DNA of 64,000 nucleotides, taken from contig JACMZG010001914.1 of assembly GCA_018340805.1 (NCBI GenBank), positions 15,421,606-15,485,605 of the forward strand, in the 5' to 3' direction. Below, piece by piece: positions 41,928 through 53,208 of the stretch (positions within the stretch are counted from its first letter, which is position 1; each line of letters starts with the position of its first letter). The notes under the pieces were generated by a model that saw nothing but the letters and a program-made list of their open reading frames with translations, ran no database searches and was not told where the DNA came from. The translations under genes were made by a program, and so were the position numbers. The DNA comes from Microvelia longipes. Taxonomy: Eukaryota; Arthropoda; Insecta; Hemiptera; Veliidae.

Positions 41928-42895
41928 TACTTTGAGGTAAAAAAAATCCTATTTTATAAAAAAAATATATTCATTAACGTTATTTTTTTAAAAAGACTAT
42001 TTTAAATTAAACGGTTAAATTGTTGTCTCAAATATGGTCTAAGTTTTATTTAATTATACACACCAAATGTTTTGAGCATTATTCCTAATGTTTATTTTGT
42101 GCAATTTTTATTTTAAATTTGTAAATTATGACTTAGTTTTACTTTTATGATCATTTGGTGCTTAAAATGAGTTTTAATAAATTTTTATAGAAAAAATTAA
42201 ATTTTTTTCTCAGAATATATTCAATTATCAGTGGTGGACTGTATTATCCTTTTTAAATTATAAATTTGTATTTAAGTATCAATAAATTTGTGGAGGGAGC
42301 CAAAGTCTATAACAGTCATTTCTATTTTCCAACTTTTATATTTTCTATTTTATTTTTAAGCCAATAAGTGAATCAGAGTAGAAGTGTCACTTTGTACAGT
42401 TATTTAAAAAAATAAAACCTATCAAATTAGTTCATTTGGAAATAAATTAATTACAAAAACTGTCTATCTGACAATGATTATACTAAAATTACCCACTTAA
42501 GTTAGATAATATTTTCAACTGATATTTTTACCAACCTTCTCCTCTTAATGAAGAAAGAACAAAAACAATTCCCTCAATTCACATAAGTTAGTCTTTTCAT
42601 AACCATAATAACTATTTTCTCCTAAAAAAAAAGTAAATAAAGTATGACTATACATTTTTAAAGTAACTCACAGAAAAGTAATGTCAAATTGTACCTTTAT
42701 ATTGTATATATTGTTTATTTGTGTTATAATTGTTATTTATTTTAAAATTAAAGGATATGTTATTTGTTAATTTATTTATTTTTAAAAAAAAAAAACCTTT
42801 TTAATACAAAAGTAATTAGTAAAAAAATTGTATCTAACAATAATAACATCATTAATTAATAGAGTCCAAACATGCAACCATGGTTTCTTTCAAGG
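41928..42895. other. AT-rich intergenic / possible Oatp 3' UTR
   Basis: Several AATAAA signals. A solo hAT-type end cagtggtggactg lies at 42,230-42,242. No exon seen. Confidence 0.4.
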
Positions 42896-42907
42896 AGGGT
42901 CTGGGGT

Positions 42908-42955
42908 GGTAGTACCCCCCCCCCCGGAGCAACCAGGAATACCCCCCCCCCAGAA
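42908..42955. repeat. Two poly-C tracts
   Basis: Two runs of about ten or more C separated by gagcaaccaggaata. Confidence 0.8.
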
Positions 42956-43127
42956 GGAAAAATTAAATATTTCTCTCCTCTGTTTCATGGAGCATTTAAA
43001 AAATAGCCTCCTTGCCTAATAATAAAATGTGTATCTTGCTCAAAAAACTTGTTGAGATCAAACTTGTAATTTACCATTATTAGTTTGGTATCTGTTACCC
43101 AAATATGGTAATTTTGTTACTTTTTTT

Positions 43128-43456
43128 GGTAACTTTGAAAAGTTAAGTAATAGGATACCATAATATTGCCTATCTGAAAACCACAAATTTTAAATTTATG
43201 TGAATTGACACTAATATCAGTAATTTTTCATCACGCTATTGTTTGACATAATATATCATAGATTTTTTGTTAAAAATATTTCTTTCTTGTGGTTACAAAC
43301 AAAAATCTATGATATATGTGAAACAATAAGCTTAATAAAAAATTACTAGAATATTATCAATTGATATTGTGATATTATTATCAATTTTTATTAGGAGTTA
43401 GTTTCCAAAATTGGCCATACTACAGTATCCTAAAACTTAACTTTTCAAATAGTACG
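43128..43456. mobile_element. Diverged foldback element
   Basis: Arms at about 43,128-43,270 and 43,305-43,456 pair over most of their length. Matching blocks are gaaaagttaagtaataggata and atatatcatagatttt. Identity is visibly lower than in the 16,557 foldback, so it is older. Confidence 0.6.
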
Positions 43457-43464
43457 TTCACTCA

Positions 43465-43640
43465 CACTTTTAAATCTGCAGATCGTATTAAGTACAATAT
43501 CTAAATACGGTAATATTTGCTGTAAGAACCATGTGGAGGGAATCCAATCTGATACTTTTGAACTAGGGATATGGAATCTAAATGGATCCGCCGATTCACT
43601 ATATGTACCTTCCTCAGGCAATCCTATTTAATGGATAGCG
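43465..43640 (+). repeat. Dispersed repeat shared with 57,590-57,760
   Basis: Shared landmarks are cagatcgtattaagtaca / cggatcatattaagtaca, then caatctgatac / cagtcggatac and tatatgtaccttcc / tgtatgtgcctttcc. Both copies can be read as an open or nearly open frame containing IQSDT.E and LYVP, so they may be fragments of the same coding transposon. The family is not recognised. Confidence 0.5.
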
Positions 43641-44439
43641 TAGTTTTAAGTATTGTCCTGATATGTATAAAATTACACATCACTATAAACACCTTACTTT
43701 TTCGTGAATTTCCACTAGATATTCACTGAGAAAAATGTCTTTATTTGTAAAAAAAAGTTTTAAGTTTTTTTTTTAATTGTTTCTAATAATTAAAAGGTCA
43801 ATATTATAGTTGAGGTAGAAATCTACCTTAAGGTGATGACTATTGGTGTATTTGCCCTAAATAATAATACATTATAATACTAGGCTGTGAAATGCATCAT
43901 TTTTTTGCCTAAGCGACTACATTTACTGGTGGGAGAAGTGACTCATTGAAATGAGCTGCTGTGAAAAGTCATTCACAGCCATGTAGTGTATGCAATTTTT
44001 TCTGAGGTAAAGATTAATACTTTAATGAATAACATTTACAAATTTTTTTAATTTAACAATTAGTAGAAATTGGTTTTATAAGTTTATTTCTATTAAATAA
44101 ATACAAATAATTAATTTAAAATAAATTTCGATTGTAAAGAAACAAGAAGTGGATAACAGAAATAAGGTTATACCAGTTACACTGTTAATACAGTGTTGCC
44201 ATTTAGCAGAACTATGGCTGAACTACACAGGGAGGGCTAAAGACCACATTCGCCCTGCTTACAGAAAATACGATAACAAGAATTTTTTGAGCACCGAACC
44301 AAAAACTCTTCTTTAAAGTGGATACCAATTTTGCATTACACCTGCTGTACAGCAGGGAATAAAGCAAACCTAAACTCCCCATCTCAGAAGAAACATCATT
44401 TCAAGTTATTTATATTTCTTTTATCTGATATAAAAGATA

Positions 44440-44512
44440 TATATATAATATATATATATATTATATATTATATAGTATATATATTAATTATATATATATA
44501 TATGTGTGTGTG
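44440..44512. repeat. (TA)n/(TG)n microsatellite
   Basis: TA repeats followed by a short TG run, just downstream of the Gemin7 stop. Confidence 0.9.
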
Positions 44513-44540
44513 TGATACATATACCTTACTTATCTTTTTC

Positions 44541-44734
44541 TCAACTTAAATGCAAGGATTGTGAAATAGGTATATGAATAGAAGTAATATCAGTAGCTCT
44601 AAGCAGCGCATCAGGTAGTAAAGCCACTGGAGTTTGTAAGTTTTTCATTATGAACTGTGATGTGTTGTAGTTAGTACCTTCATATTTTCCAGATAAAGTA
44701 TTTCCCTCTATAGTTGTTACCTCGCAATCAGATC
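44541..44734 (-). CDS. Gemin7: Gemin7 exon 2
   Basis: Acceptor tattatttcag on the minus strand; stop TGA at 44,541-44,543. Encodes the Sm-like core and the QTP...LLRATDI motif. The frame happens to stay open upstream into the intron, where it mimics a signal peptide; see rejected items. Confidence 0.9.
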
Positions 44735-44951
44735 CTGAAATAATACACATAAGAACAAGTAAGGCAACAAATAAATGCATTCTCATGGTAAGGTGTTCAT
44801 GCTGTCATCAACCCAAGTCATGACAGCATGAAAAATATTTCATGCTGCTATATCATTAAAACAAGGTATAGCATATTTAGGTAGACTGCATTTAAATAGA
44901 TTGTGACCAGTTTCAGCTCAATTGGACCACACACACACGTAATAAATAATA

Positions 44952-45024
<73 letters not shown>

Positions 45025-46943
45025 ATATCTGTTAGAGGATTCAATGGTGCTAGAGTGTGGGGAGATAGTATGGAAGAGAGACCCATCCCTCTTAATCTGC
45101 CCAAGTTAGCTTACTGTACCTGACAGACAGAACAAAAAAATGGCTTCCACAGACACATGGCAAACTAAACAGGCTCTCAAGGACCTCGAAGTGCCTTCAT
45201 ATGGTTTCAGGCATTTTTAAAACGATTGGGACTGCTTTCAGCTCAATTGAACTATTTTAAGTGTGGCAATTGGCATGTAACTTTAATATGATTACATAAC
45301 CAATGAGTAAAAAGAAGGGTTTTTTTTTATTATGCAGTGGATGTAAGATAATTGGTCAATGTTACATAATATAATCTATATGCTCCTGGTGGGGCGAAAG
45401 TGAGCCTCACAGGCCTGGGGAACAGGCCTGCAAGGCGAGATGATGATAATTCGCTAGATACATAGCAAAATGCCATGTAACAACAAATAATACAAAATAA
45501 CAACAATGTAGCTGCATAGCAGCTACTGGCCAAAGGCTCGTATTTTACTTTAACCAACAGATCCTTCAAAACCAAGTTAATAATTAAGTGACTGTACAAT
45601 ACATCACTTGCTACAATACATGTTCACTATATTTTAGTCACTATTTTAAAAAGTTACCTCACTTTACATGAACACTACACTTACCTAGTTTTTGTTCACA
45701 CATCAAATATTTAGGTAGATCCAATCAGATATAAAAACATCTCTTTAAAGGCCCGTAGATTGAATCAGATCCATTACATTAAACCCTGTCCATGCGTCAA
45801 ATATGGAGTGAAAACTATAAAGAGGTGTCTAAAAGATAGGAGATGAAATCTGATATACTCAGCCAATAGGCAATAGGATTTAGAGGGTACCTAAGAATTC
45901 CCACCTTTTATTAACAAAATATTTTTGTTTTATTATTGTGTACAACATATTTCCTTTTAGCAAATTTTCAAATTGTTACTTAAAGAAATTGATAATTTGG
46001 TATCCAAGGGGAAGATTTTATTATCTTCATCATATCAGATTTTTTAAACCAAACTTAATTAAAACCCAATGATTTAAATTTGCAATATTTCACAATCTAT
46101 TTTGGCAAAGAGTGAGGTTAATTATTTATGATTTCTTTGCCAGAGTGAGTGGGTGGTATCCGGCCCTCTGATAAATAGATACTGGGACATATAGTGGAAT
46201 GGTATCAACAAGTGAGTTTAATCCCGTATTTTATTAGGCTGACAAATCATGTGCCAACGTCACAAGAAGAAAATTATGGCTGCTTAGGCTACATTTGGCA
46301 TCTCCAGTTACTGTAGAGGTTATGCAACTATCATGTTGCCTGTCATTGATGAAGGAAACTTTATGTGACAGAAATTGGTACAGAAGCATAACAAAAAAAT
46401 CTAATTTTTATTTTTGTGGCACAAATAAAACAACACTGAGGGTTTAATGATAAATAAGGGTTTAAGTGGAGAGATTGGTATACTTATCATTATACCATGA
46501 ACTTCTCTAGCTCTACCATTTTAATAACTATGGGTTTGTTTACACAATGTTTTGACAGTTGACATTAATCTGTCATTCTTATCTGACAACATCATCACGC
46601 GATGGCAGCCATTTTCAAAAACTAGTTTGTCAATAATGGTCGAAGTTTTTGAGGGGAGTGGGGTCACTTGTAAATGTACCAGTAGTACGCTCCCAATTTC
46701 AAAACGGACCAACCTTGTTGAATTCTCAACACTATTTTCCCTTGCTGTCAACTGATTATAACCGTGTGCAAAACTATAGCATAAATCTTTATTTGAGCAA
46801 AATATAATTAACTTACCAACTTCCATGGAAAGGATTTTCAAAAATCTTTCTCTTAAAAACGCTCTCGCAGCCTGTCTCTCCTTAGCAGAATCCTCTTTCA
46901 TTTCTTCATTTGTTTCACTTATATCTTTATTAATTGAATTCAT
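44541..46943 (-). CDS. Gemin7: Gemin7 (SMN complex subunit), two exons
   Basis: Exon 1 is 46,943-46,817 and exon 2 is 44,734-44,541 on the minus strand, joined GT-AG with matching phase, for 106 residues. The known protein is an Sm-fold subunit of the SMN complex that binds Gemin6 and takes part in spliceosomal snRNP assembly in cytoplasm and Cajal bodies. Visible hallmarks are ARAFLRERFL near residue 26 and, at the C-terminus, LQTPVALLPDALLRATDI, the conserved strand and turn of the Gemin7 Sm-like fold. Human Gemin7 is slightly longer at the N-terminus. The start is the first Met in exon 1, preceded by in-frame stops. The 2.1-kb intron carries a TA microsatellite and a MITE fragment. The gene is convergent with Oatp, 3.6 kb from its stop. 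Confidence 0.9.
44934..45030. repeat. (TA)n microsatellite in Gemin7 intron
   Basis: About 95 bases of TA repeats after a short CA run. Confidence 0.95.
46640..46790 (-). repeat. MITE fragment (53,534 family)
   Basis: Shares cggaccaacc, caacactattttccc, gctgtcaactgatt and the terminal ctatagc with the right end of the 53,534-53,707 element. The left end is not recognisable. Confidence 0.5.
46817..46943 (-). CDS. Gemin7: Gemin7 exon 1
   Basis: Start codon to the donor gtaagt (complement of 46,811-46,816). Encodes a charged N-terminal tail, then ARAFLRERFLKIL. A MITE fragment abuts the donor side of the intron. Confidence 0.9.
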
Positions 46944-47496
46944 ATTCCTTTTAAACTTAAAATCTTTTACAAATACCTCAATTTAAGTTTAAGAATTTAA
47001 GTTTTACTAATAATTTTAAACTTTAGTGAAAAAGTATTAACTAATCCTCTGTATTAAAAACTGTATTTTCTATCTATTTCAGATTTATGTAAAGTCTGCA
47101 TTTAAAACCAAAATAAATAAAAGTTTTGTTTACTTTCTTCTTATTTCTTCTTGTCCGTTATTTCTCTTGTTTCTCGCGGTCCGACTAGAAGAACAGAATG
47201 CTCAACTACCTTTGTCCATGAAAACCGTAGCACTTAATCTCTATGTTTAGTTATTCATTAGATAAAATTGATAGACCTGTTTTTCATTAAATGAATTGCA
47301 AAAAAGTCAATGTATCGTTCTCCTTCAAAGAGACTAATACTAGTAGTCTTATAAAAGTATTAGTATCTTGTTCTCCTTCTTCTCTATGGTTTTATATTAC
47401 CTACGTAAGTATATTACCTATTTTACTAAATATTTAGAAGAAAAAATTGAACACAATCTAAACTCTGTTTTCGTGTTCTTTTTATTAAATGTATTA

Positions 47497-47731
47497 TATC
47501 TCTTTTGAGATTTAAGGAAAAATAATATGCTCTACTTTACTTCATCTATCAACTATATTTCAACCACACTTCTGCTCATAATCATAATCATATCTAAAAA
47601 CTAAAATAAACGAATAATAAAATGAAAACAAAACTGAAGAATAAACTGCAAGATTTTATATAGAAGTGTGGTTGAAATATAGTTTGAAGTCAAGTAGAGT
47701 ATATTATTTTCTCATAAGTCTCAAAAGAGAT
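47497..47731. mobile_element. 235-bp foldback MITE
   Basis: Arms of about 70-75 bp at 47,497-47,572 and 47,663-47,731, with matching blocks tatctcttttgaga and ctatatttcaaccacacttct. The spacer is about 90 bp and non-coding. Confidence 0.7.
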
Positions 47732-47867
47732 AGTATACATGATCTAAGTTTCTGATTATTTTAGGAAAAAAATGCTAAACAGCTGTTAATTGTAAAATTT
47801 ATTTTATCACAAATTCACATATTAGTTAGTTATGAGATCGCTTGGTTATTAAAGTAAATTATATTCA

Positions 47868-47908
47868 GGGGACATACTGATATTTAGACAAAATATCAGT
47901 ATGTCCCC
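47868..47908. repeat. Perfect 18-bp hairpin
   Basis: ggggacatactgatattt pairs with aaatatcagtatgtcccc around a 5-base loop. A further half copy (atatcagtatgtgg) follows at 47,912. Confidence 0.7.
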
Positions 47909-48027
47909 ATAATATCAGTATGTGGTATAATATTGTACCCTAAGGTTACAATAGGGTTATCAAAGTACTAACACGTTTTTTGTTGATCTCCACTTATTTT
48001 ATAGTTTTTTTACTGTAAAAAACGAAA

Positions 48028-48844
48028 ATGCCTTTAGTTAAACACTGTGCGGAGTGTAAAAAAGATATAATAAAGAATGACAAAGTAATTAAGTGTGATA
48101 ATTGCAAATCGCCTATACATTTAACGGAAGCATGCTCACAGATCTTAGGAAGATGAAATCGATCTTTATTTACAATCAAACGATACATTTTATTTTAAAT
48201 GCACGCCGTGTTATAATATCGCTAATAAAACAGATGAACTGTTTGTGAAAGTAGAATCACTTGAAAAAAGAGTTCAAGCTATAGAAGACAGACCGGATCA
48301 CAAATGTACATCATCAAATCAAGTAAGTGAGAATAATTTCTGTAACCATGAAGAATTTATGGCAGAAATAAACGAAAGGCGGAAAAGAGCAAACAACGTA
48401 GTCATTTATAATCTTATAGAAGAAAAAATCTCACACCAAAATATTGAACTAAAGAATGATGAAGAAAAAGTCACTTCTCTCCTTACTGATTTAGGATTGT
48501 CACATATAAAACCCATTGAATACTACAGAGCCTACAAGGGTAGCAATGACATTAGACCATTAAAATTAGTTTTACAATCACCTACTGAGGTAATTACAGT
48601 ATTGAAAAGTTATGGAAAACTGGCTGATACTACAATCGGTAGAGATTGTGTTACTAATAACAGAAATATTATTTTGATGTCGTCTGATAGAACGCTTAAA
48701 CAGAGAAAGTATTTTAAGGAAATAAAGGATATTCTTAAACGTAGAACATCACAGGGTGAAACGAACTTAACTATAAAATTTTACAATGGAGTGCCACAAA
48801 TAGTGGAGAAGAGTCCAAAAAACGCAATGGTAGTCCCCCCATAA
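48028..48844 (+). pseudogene. Non-LTR ORF1 protein with PHD finger (one frameshift)
   Basis: A frame from 48,028 starts with HCAEC and CDNC...H...C but meets TGA at 48,154. The +1 frame then continues with EDEIDLYLQS and the last pair CTPC, completing a C4HC3 PHD pattern, and stays open to 48,844. It is followed by a short coiled-coil-like stretch (VESLEKRVQAIEDR) and RRKRANNVVIYNL, the start of an RRM-like RNA-binding domain. PHD-bearing ORF1 proteins are known in CR1-like elements. One indel between 48,030 and 48,149 separates it from intact. Confidence 0.75.
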
Positions 48845-48852
48845 AATTTGAT

Positions 48853-51702
48853 ATGTATTATCAAAATGTGAGGGGACTACGTACCAAACTTTCTGATCTT
48901 GTTACAAACTCATCCGTACTTGACCATGATTTTGTTGTACTTACCGAGACTTGGTTAAATGAAACTATAAAGAACGATGACCTTAGGTTCAAAGATTACA
49001 ACATTTACAGACTAGATAGAAACAATCTTACAAGTGATAAAGAAAGAGGAGGAGGGATCATTATAGCCATTCGGAAATCTATATTATCAAAACAAGTATA
49101 TATTGAGCAAAACAATGTCGAACAGCTGTATATTGAAGTTAAAACATATGAAAACAAATCCTTAATTATCGGAGCTCTATACATTCCTCCAAAGTCTGCA
49201 GTTCACCTATATAATCATCATGTTGATACCTTGGATTCACTTAAAAGGAAATATTCTGCATCTAAATTTCTCATCGTTGGAGATTATAATTTACCTGATG
49301 TTACATGGTCCAAGAACTCTGAAAAAGACAACTACTTAAAAGCTCAATATGCAACACAGTCAGCACTTACTGGTACAGCTAGCACTATAGTACACAACTA
49401 TGAATACCATGACCTCCATCAACATAATTCAATATCTAATGCTAACAACACCATATTGGACCTGATCTATTCTAACTTTGAAAATGTAAAGATAAAAAAA
49501 TCAGACTTTGATCTTATTGATCCTGACCTGCATCATCCATCATTACTAGTTGAAGTTAAAAGTAATATACAATTTGTTAATGCTAAATACAAATCAGTGC
49601 AATATAATTTTAAGCAAGCTGATTACTCTAAAATTCTGGATTATTTGAGTGAGGTAGATTGGGATAATGAATTAAAAGACTGTGATATTGATAGTGCCGC
49701 GGATAGATTTTATAATATTATAAATAAATGCTTTTCTTTGTATGTACCACTTAAAACTATTAGCACTTTTACATATCCTATATGGTTCTCTCAGGAACTC
49801 AAAGATTTAGTAAAAAATAAAAAAATAGCACACAAAAAGTATAAATGCACAGGTCTCATATCAGATTATTTGATATTCTCAAATATAAGAAAACAATGTA
49901 AGATTTTAGCTAAATTATGTTATTCTCAGTATATTGAAGAAGTACAAAACTCTGTATTTAGAGACCCAAAATATTTCTGGCAACATGTAAATAAAAATAA
50001 TAAATCAAAATCTTACCCATCTACCATGCACTTAGATAATACAGAATCCAGTGACGGGAAAACGGTTGCAAACATGTTTGCAAAATATTTTGCAGCTGTG
50101 TATAGTACTAATAAAAATTATAAAATTCCTCATCTCACCAAAGATATTATTAACTCTAATCTTAATATAGCAGACTGCCCTATTATAATTGATGATGTCA
50201 AACAATTATTAAACAAGATAGATACAAAGCAACCTGTTGGCCCTGATGGGGTTCCTGCTATATTTTTGTATGAATGTCGACACAAACTATTTGAACCAAT
50301 CTTTAAGTTGTTTAGTCTATCCTTAGAAAGTGGCTGCTTTCCTGACTTTTGGAAAATATCTTTTATAACTCCTGTTTTTAAACAAGGTGATCGCTCAGAC
50401 ATAAAAAACTATCGCCCCATATCAATATTGTCTGTGATACCAAAATTATTAGAGTCATTTGTTTATAATAAAATATCCCCTTTATTTAAAAATAAATTCT
50501 TTGTTGAAGAACAGCACGGGTTTACATCAGGAAAGTCGGTCCAAACTAATCTACTTTGTTTTCAAGACATGATTATTCAAGCCTTTGAAAATAATAATGA
50601 ACTATATGCTATTTATACTGATTTCACAAAGGCTTTTGATAACATCATTATTCCTCTTCTTGTACATAAACTAAAATTAGCTGGTTTTAATGGGCTAATT
50701 CTCTCCTGGTTCAAATCTTTTCTTTCAAATCGCAAACTTATGGTAAAATTTATCTATTATCTCTCAGAAATTTTCATTCCTAGTTCTGGTATTCCTCAAG
50801 GAGGGAATCTTTCTCCTTTTTTATTTAAAATTTTTATTAATGATTTGAAACTGGTACTTGTCCACTCTCAATGTTCTATCTTTGCTGATGATTTCAGATT
50901 TTTTAAAATTATAAAAAACCAAATAGACTGCTATCTATTACAACAAGACCTAAGTATCGTGGCAGAATGGTGTAAAAATAATGGTATGATACTAAATACA
51001 AAAAAATGTAAATCTATATTATATAGTAGAAAACGGTCACCATCTTACTATGAATTTTGTATAGATAATAGCAAGTTAGAGAATGTAAGATTTATAAGAG
51101 ATCTAGGAGTGATTATGGATGAAAAACTAAGCTTTAACAACCACATAGATGCTATTGTTTCTGACTCAATGAAAAAACTTGGTTATATTCTTAGACTTAG
51201 CAAAGATTTTACGAATATTAATGCATTAAAAACATTATTTTGTGCTTTTATTAGATCAAAATTAGAATTTGCATCCGTTGTGTGGAATCCACACTATATC
51301 TGCCACATAAATCTTATTGAAAGAGTCCAGAACAAATTTTTACGTTACGCATCATGGAAAATAAAATTTAATAGACCACCTCATAACTATAATGGTATAA
51401 GAAATATTCTCAACTTACATTCTCTAGAGCGAAGAAGACAACAAATAGATTTTGTTTTTCTTTTCGACTTAATTAATGGTAATCTTGATTGCCCTTATCT
51501 CATAACACAGATTAATTTCAATGTCTCTAAGTATAATACCAGATCAAATAAATTATTTTTCATTCCATACCACTCAAATAATTACTCGAAAATGGCTCCT
51601 ATAACAAGGCTTATGACTATTGGTAATGCTAATATCAATAAATTTGATTTTTTTAATTCCTCAAAAAAGCAGTGTAAACAATACATAAAAAATGTTCATT
51701 AG
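48853..51702 (+). CDS. Non-LTR ORF2: AP endonuclease and reverse transcriptase
   Basis: 949 codons without interruption, the normal length for CR1/Jockey ORF2. The N-terminal endonuclease shows YYQNVRGL, LTETWLN, VGDYNLPDVTW and DLHHPSL (residues 1-240). The reverse transcriptase shows GPDGVPAIF, NYRPISILS, TDFTKAFD, SGIPQGGNLSPFLF and the catalytic FADD box (about residue 680). The C-terminus has FIRSKLEFASVVWNP and IERVQNKFLRYAS. It starts 8 bases after the ORF1 stop. The element would copy itself by target-primed reverse transcription. The open frame suggests recent mobility. Confidence 0.93.
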   Translation: MYYQNVRGLRTKLSDLVTNSSVLDHDFVVLTETWLNETIKNDDLRFKDYNIYRLDRNNLTSDKERGGGIIIAIRKSILSKQVYIEQNNVEQLYIEVKTYENKSLIIGALYIPPKSAVHLYNHHVDTLDSLKRKYSASKFLIVGDYNLPDVTWSKNSEKDNYLKAQYATQSALTGTASTIVHNYEYHDLHQHNSISNANNTILDLIYSNFENVKIKKSDFDLIDPDLHHPSLLVEVKSNIQFVNAKYKSVQYNFKQADYSKILDYLSEVDWDNELKDCDIDSAADRFYNIINKCFSLYVPLKTISTFTYPIWFSQELKDLVKNKKIAHKKYKCTGLISDYLIFSNIRKQCKILAKLCYSQYIEEVQNSVFRDPKYFWQHVNKNNKSKSYPSTMHLDNTESSDGKTVANMFAKYFAAVYSTNKNYKIPHLTKDIINSNLNIADCPIIIDDVKQLLNKIDTKQPVGPDGVPAIFLYECRHKLFEPIFKLFSLSLESGCFPDFWKISFITPVFKQGDRSDIKNYRPISILSVIPKLLESFVYNKISPLFKNKFFVEEQHGFTSGKSVQTNLLCFQDMIIQAFENNNELYAIYTDFTKAFDNIIIPLLVHKLKLAGFNGLILSWFKSFLSNRKLMVKFIYYLSEIFIPSSGIPQGGNLSPFLFKIFINDLKLVLVHSQCSIFADDFRFFKIIKNQIDCYLLQQDLSIVAEWCKNNGMILNTKKCKSILYSRKRSPSYYEFCIDNSKLENVRFIRDLGVIMDEKLSFNNHIDAIVSDSMKKLGYILRLSKDFTNINALKTLFCAFIRSKLEFASVVWNPHYICHINLIERVQNKFLRYASWKIKFNRPPHNYNGIRNILNLHSLERRRQQIDFVFLFDLINGNLDCPYLITQINFNVSKYNTRSNKLFFIPYHSNNYSKMAPITRLMTIGNANINKFDFFNSSKKQCKQYIKNVH

Positions 51703-52125
51703 CTTGTGATCCCTTAATACTTGACATTTTATTTTTTATTATTATATAAGACTTTAAACTTACTTATTAATTACCTTTTTAATTTTTTGTCTTTAATATT
51801 ATGGCTGTTCTCTTTGTCTTATTTTTAGCTAGTTTATTATACTCTATATTTTACTACTTTAAATCTTGATCTCTATAATTTAGATATAAGTTATATATAG
51901 GAGAAAACTGGTAGTTCCTTTTGTAACCAATGTTATACTTTAATAACATATTATAATAAATAAATAAAAAAGATTTATATTTTAATATATTTAGCATTAA
52001 GCATATATTAGAACTTTCTATTTATAATTCAATATGTAACATTTTCTAAAGTTCTTATACATATTAGCATAACAATTTGTTGTTTTATTCTTATTTATTT
52101 CATTACTTTTTCTTTTTTTATTAGT

Positions 52126-53041
52126 AACTAGCAGAGATACCCGTGCTTCGCACGGGCGTTAAAAGAAGTAAATAATTTTTTATAAAATTTCTTTTTTCTG
52201 CTTATAGTACTACAGAGCCAGTAAATCAGTCTACCCTCTAAATATACTTTACTAAATCTAATCAAAATCAAGTAAACTAATAACTTATGCCCCTGTGCAC
52301 CACAATTTTCTTTTATCTTCTTATAGTACTACATAGCCAGTAAATCAGTCCAACCTCTAAATAGTCTTTATACTAAATATAATCAAAATGAAGTAAACTA
52401 ATAATTTATGCCCCTGTGCACAACTATTCCCATTTGTCTGCTTATAGAACTGCCTGTAAATCAGTGCATCTTCAAATTAGTCTTTATACCAAGTTTTAAC
52501 AAAATCACTGGAAATCCATGTTTTAAAGTCAGTAAAATGATAAAATTTACATAAAAAATCTGAAGTCCTTTAAAGTTATTTTAACTACACCTAAAGATTT
52601 TGAGACTCGTACAATTATTATTTCCTGTTCGTAAGTTACTTATAGACATAATTTTATAGACTTATTCCCAGGCCATTGTCAGTTATATTCATTACTTTAT
52701 TCAAAGTTATTTACTGCCCTAAAATGCTTATTATAGCTCTAAAATCAAAATTTTTAGCATCAAAATATTGTAAATGTACTGCTCTAAAATAATAGCTCTA
52801 GACATGCATGATTTTATGCTCTCCAAAAAGGCTATGATTTTTTAAATATTTCGATGCCCCTGTAGACCACTTTAGATGCCCCTAATCATTTTAAGACTCA
52901 GCTCAAACCTTCCCATCACTGTGGATTAATTTTGTAAAAAACTTTCGTGAAAATTCGTCCAGTCGTTCTCGAGTTTAGAGGGAACATCGGTAGCGACATT
53001 TGAATTTTATTTATATAGATTTGAATTTTATTTATATAGAT
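52126..53041 (+). repeat. Hairpin-headed interspersed repeat, probably nested in the non-LTR 3' UTR
   Basis: Begins near aactagcagagatacccg with the perfect hairpin cccgtgc-ttc-gcacggg (52,140-52,156). It contains two related ~120-bp units (tcttatagtactacatagcc at 52,318 and a similar one at 52,180). It ends with cgtccagtcgttctcgagtt and a doubled tgaattttatttatatagat at 53,002-53,041. This head and tail recur in arthropod repeats, but I cannot name the family. Confidence 0.55.
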
Positions 53042-53208
53042 TAAAAAAAAAAATTTTTTGTAACTTATTTCCTTTTTTTTTAAAGATTATTGATATAATG
53101 CTCATATTTATTTTATATTGTGTTATTTGACTTTATAATTGTTTGTTTTTGTTATTGTAAATTTTGTATCATGGTCTATGACCGTTGACAATAAATAAAT
53201 AAATAAAT
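53042..53208 (+). repeat. Non-LTR 3' end with (AAAT)n tail
   Basis: AT-rich sequence ending catggtctatgaccgttgac followed by (aata)n. It resembles CR1/Jockey 3' ends and may be the true end of the 48,028 element. Confidence 0.5.

Larger units (their letters stand above)
48028..53208 (+). mobile_element. CR1/Jockey-type non-LTR retrotransposon, nearly intact
   Basis: ORF1 (PHD finger), ORF2 (endonuclease plus reverse transcriptase) and an AT-rich 3' UTR. A short AATAAATAAATAAA tract at about 51,957 could be the 3' end. Alternatively the UTR continues past an inserted repeat (52,126-53,041) to an (AAAT)n tail at 53,185-53,208. The 5' end and target-site duplication were not found. Confidence 0.75.

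Noticed and set aside
44541..44786. 81-residue protein with an apparent signal peptide (MRMHLFVALLVLMC)
   Set aside because: The hydrophobic start is the intron end and polypyrimidine tract of Gemin7 read in frame. A strong acceptor follows at 44,734, and the downstream part matches the Gemin7 C-terminus.
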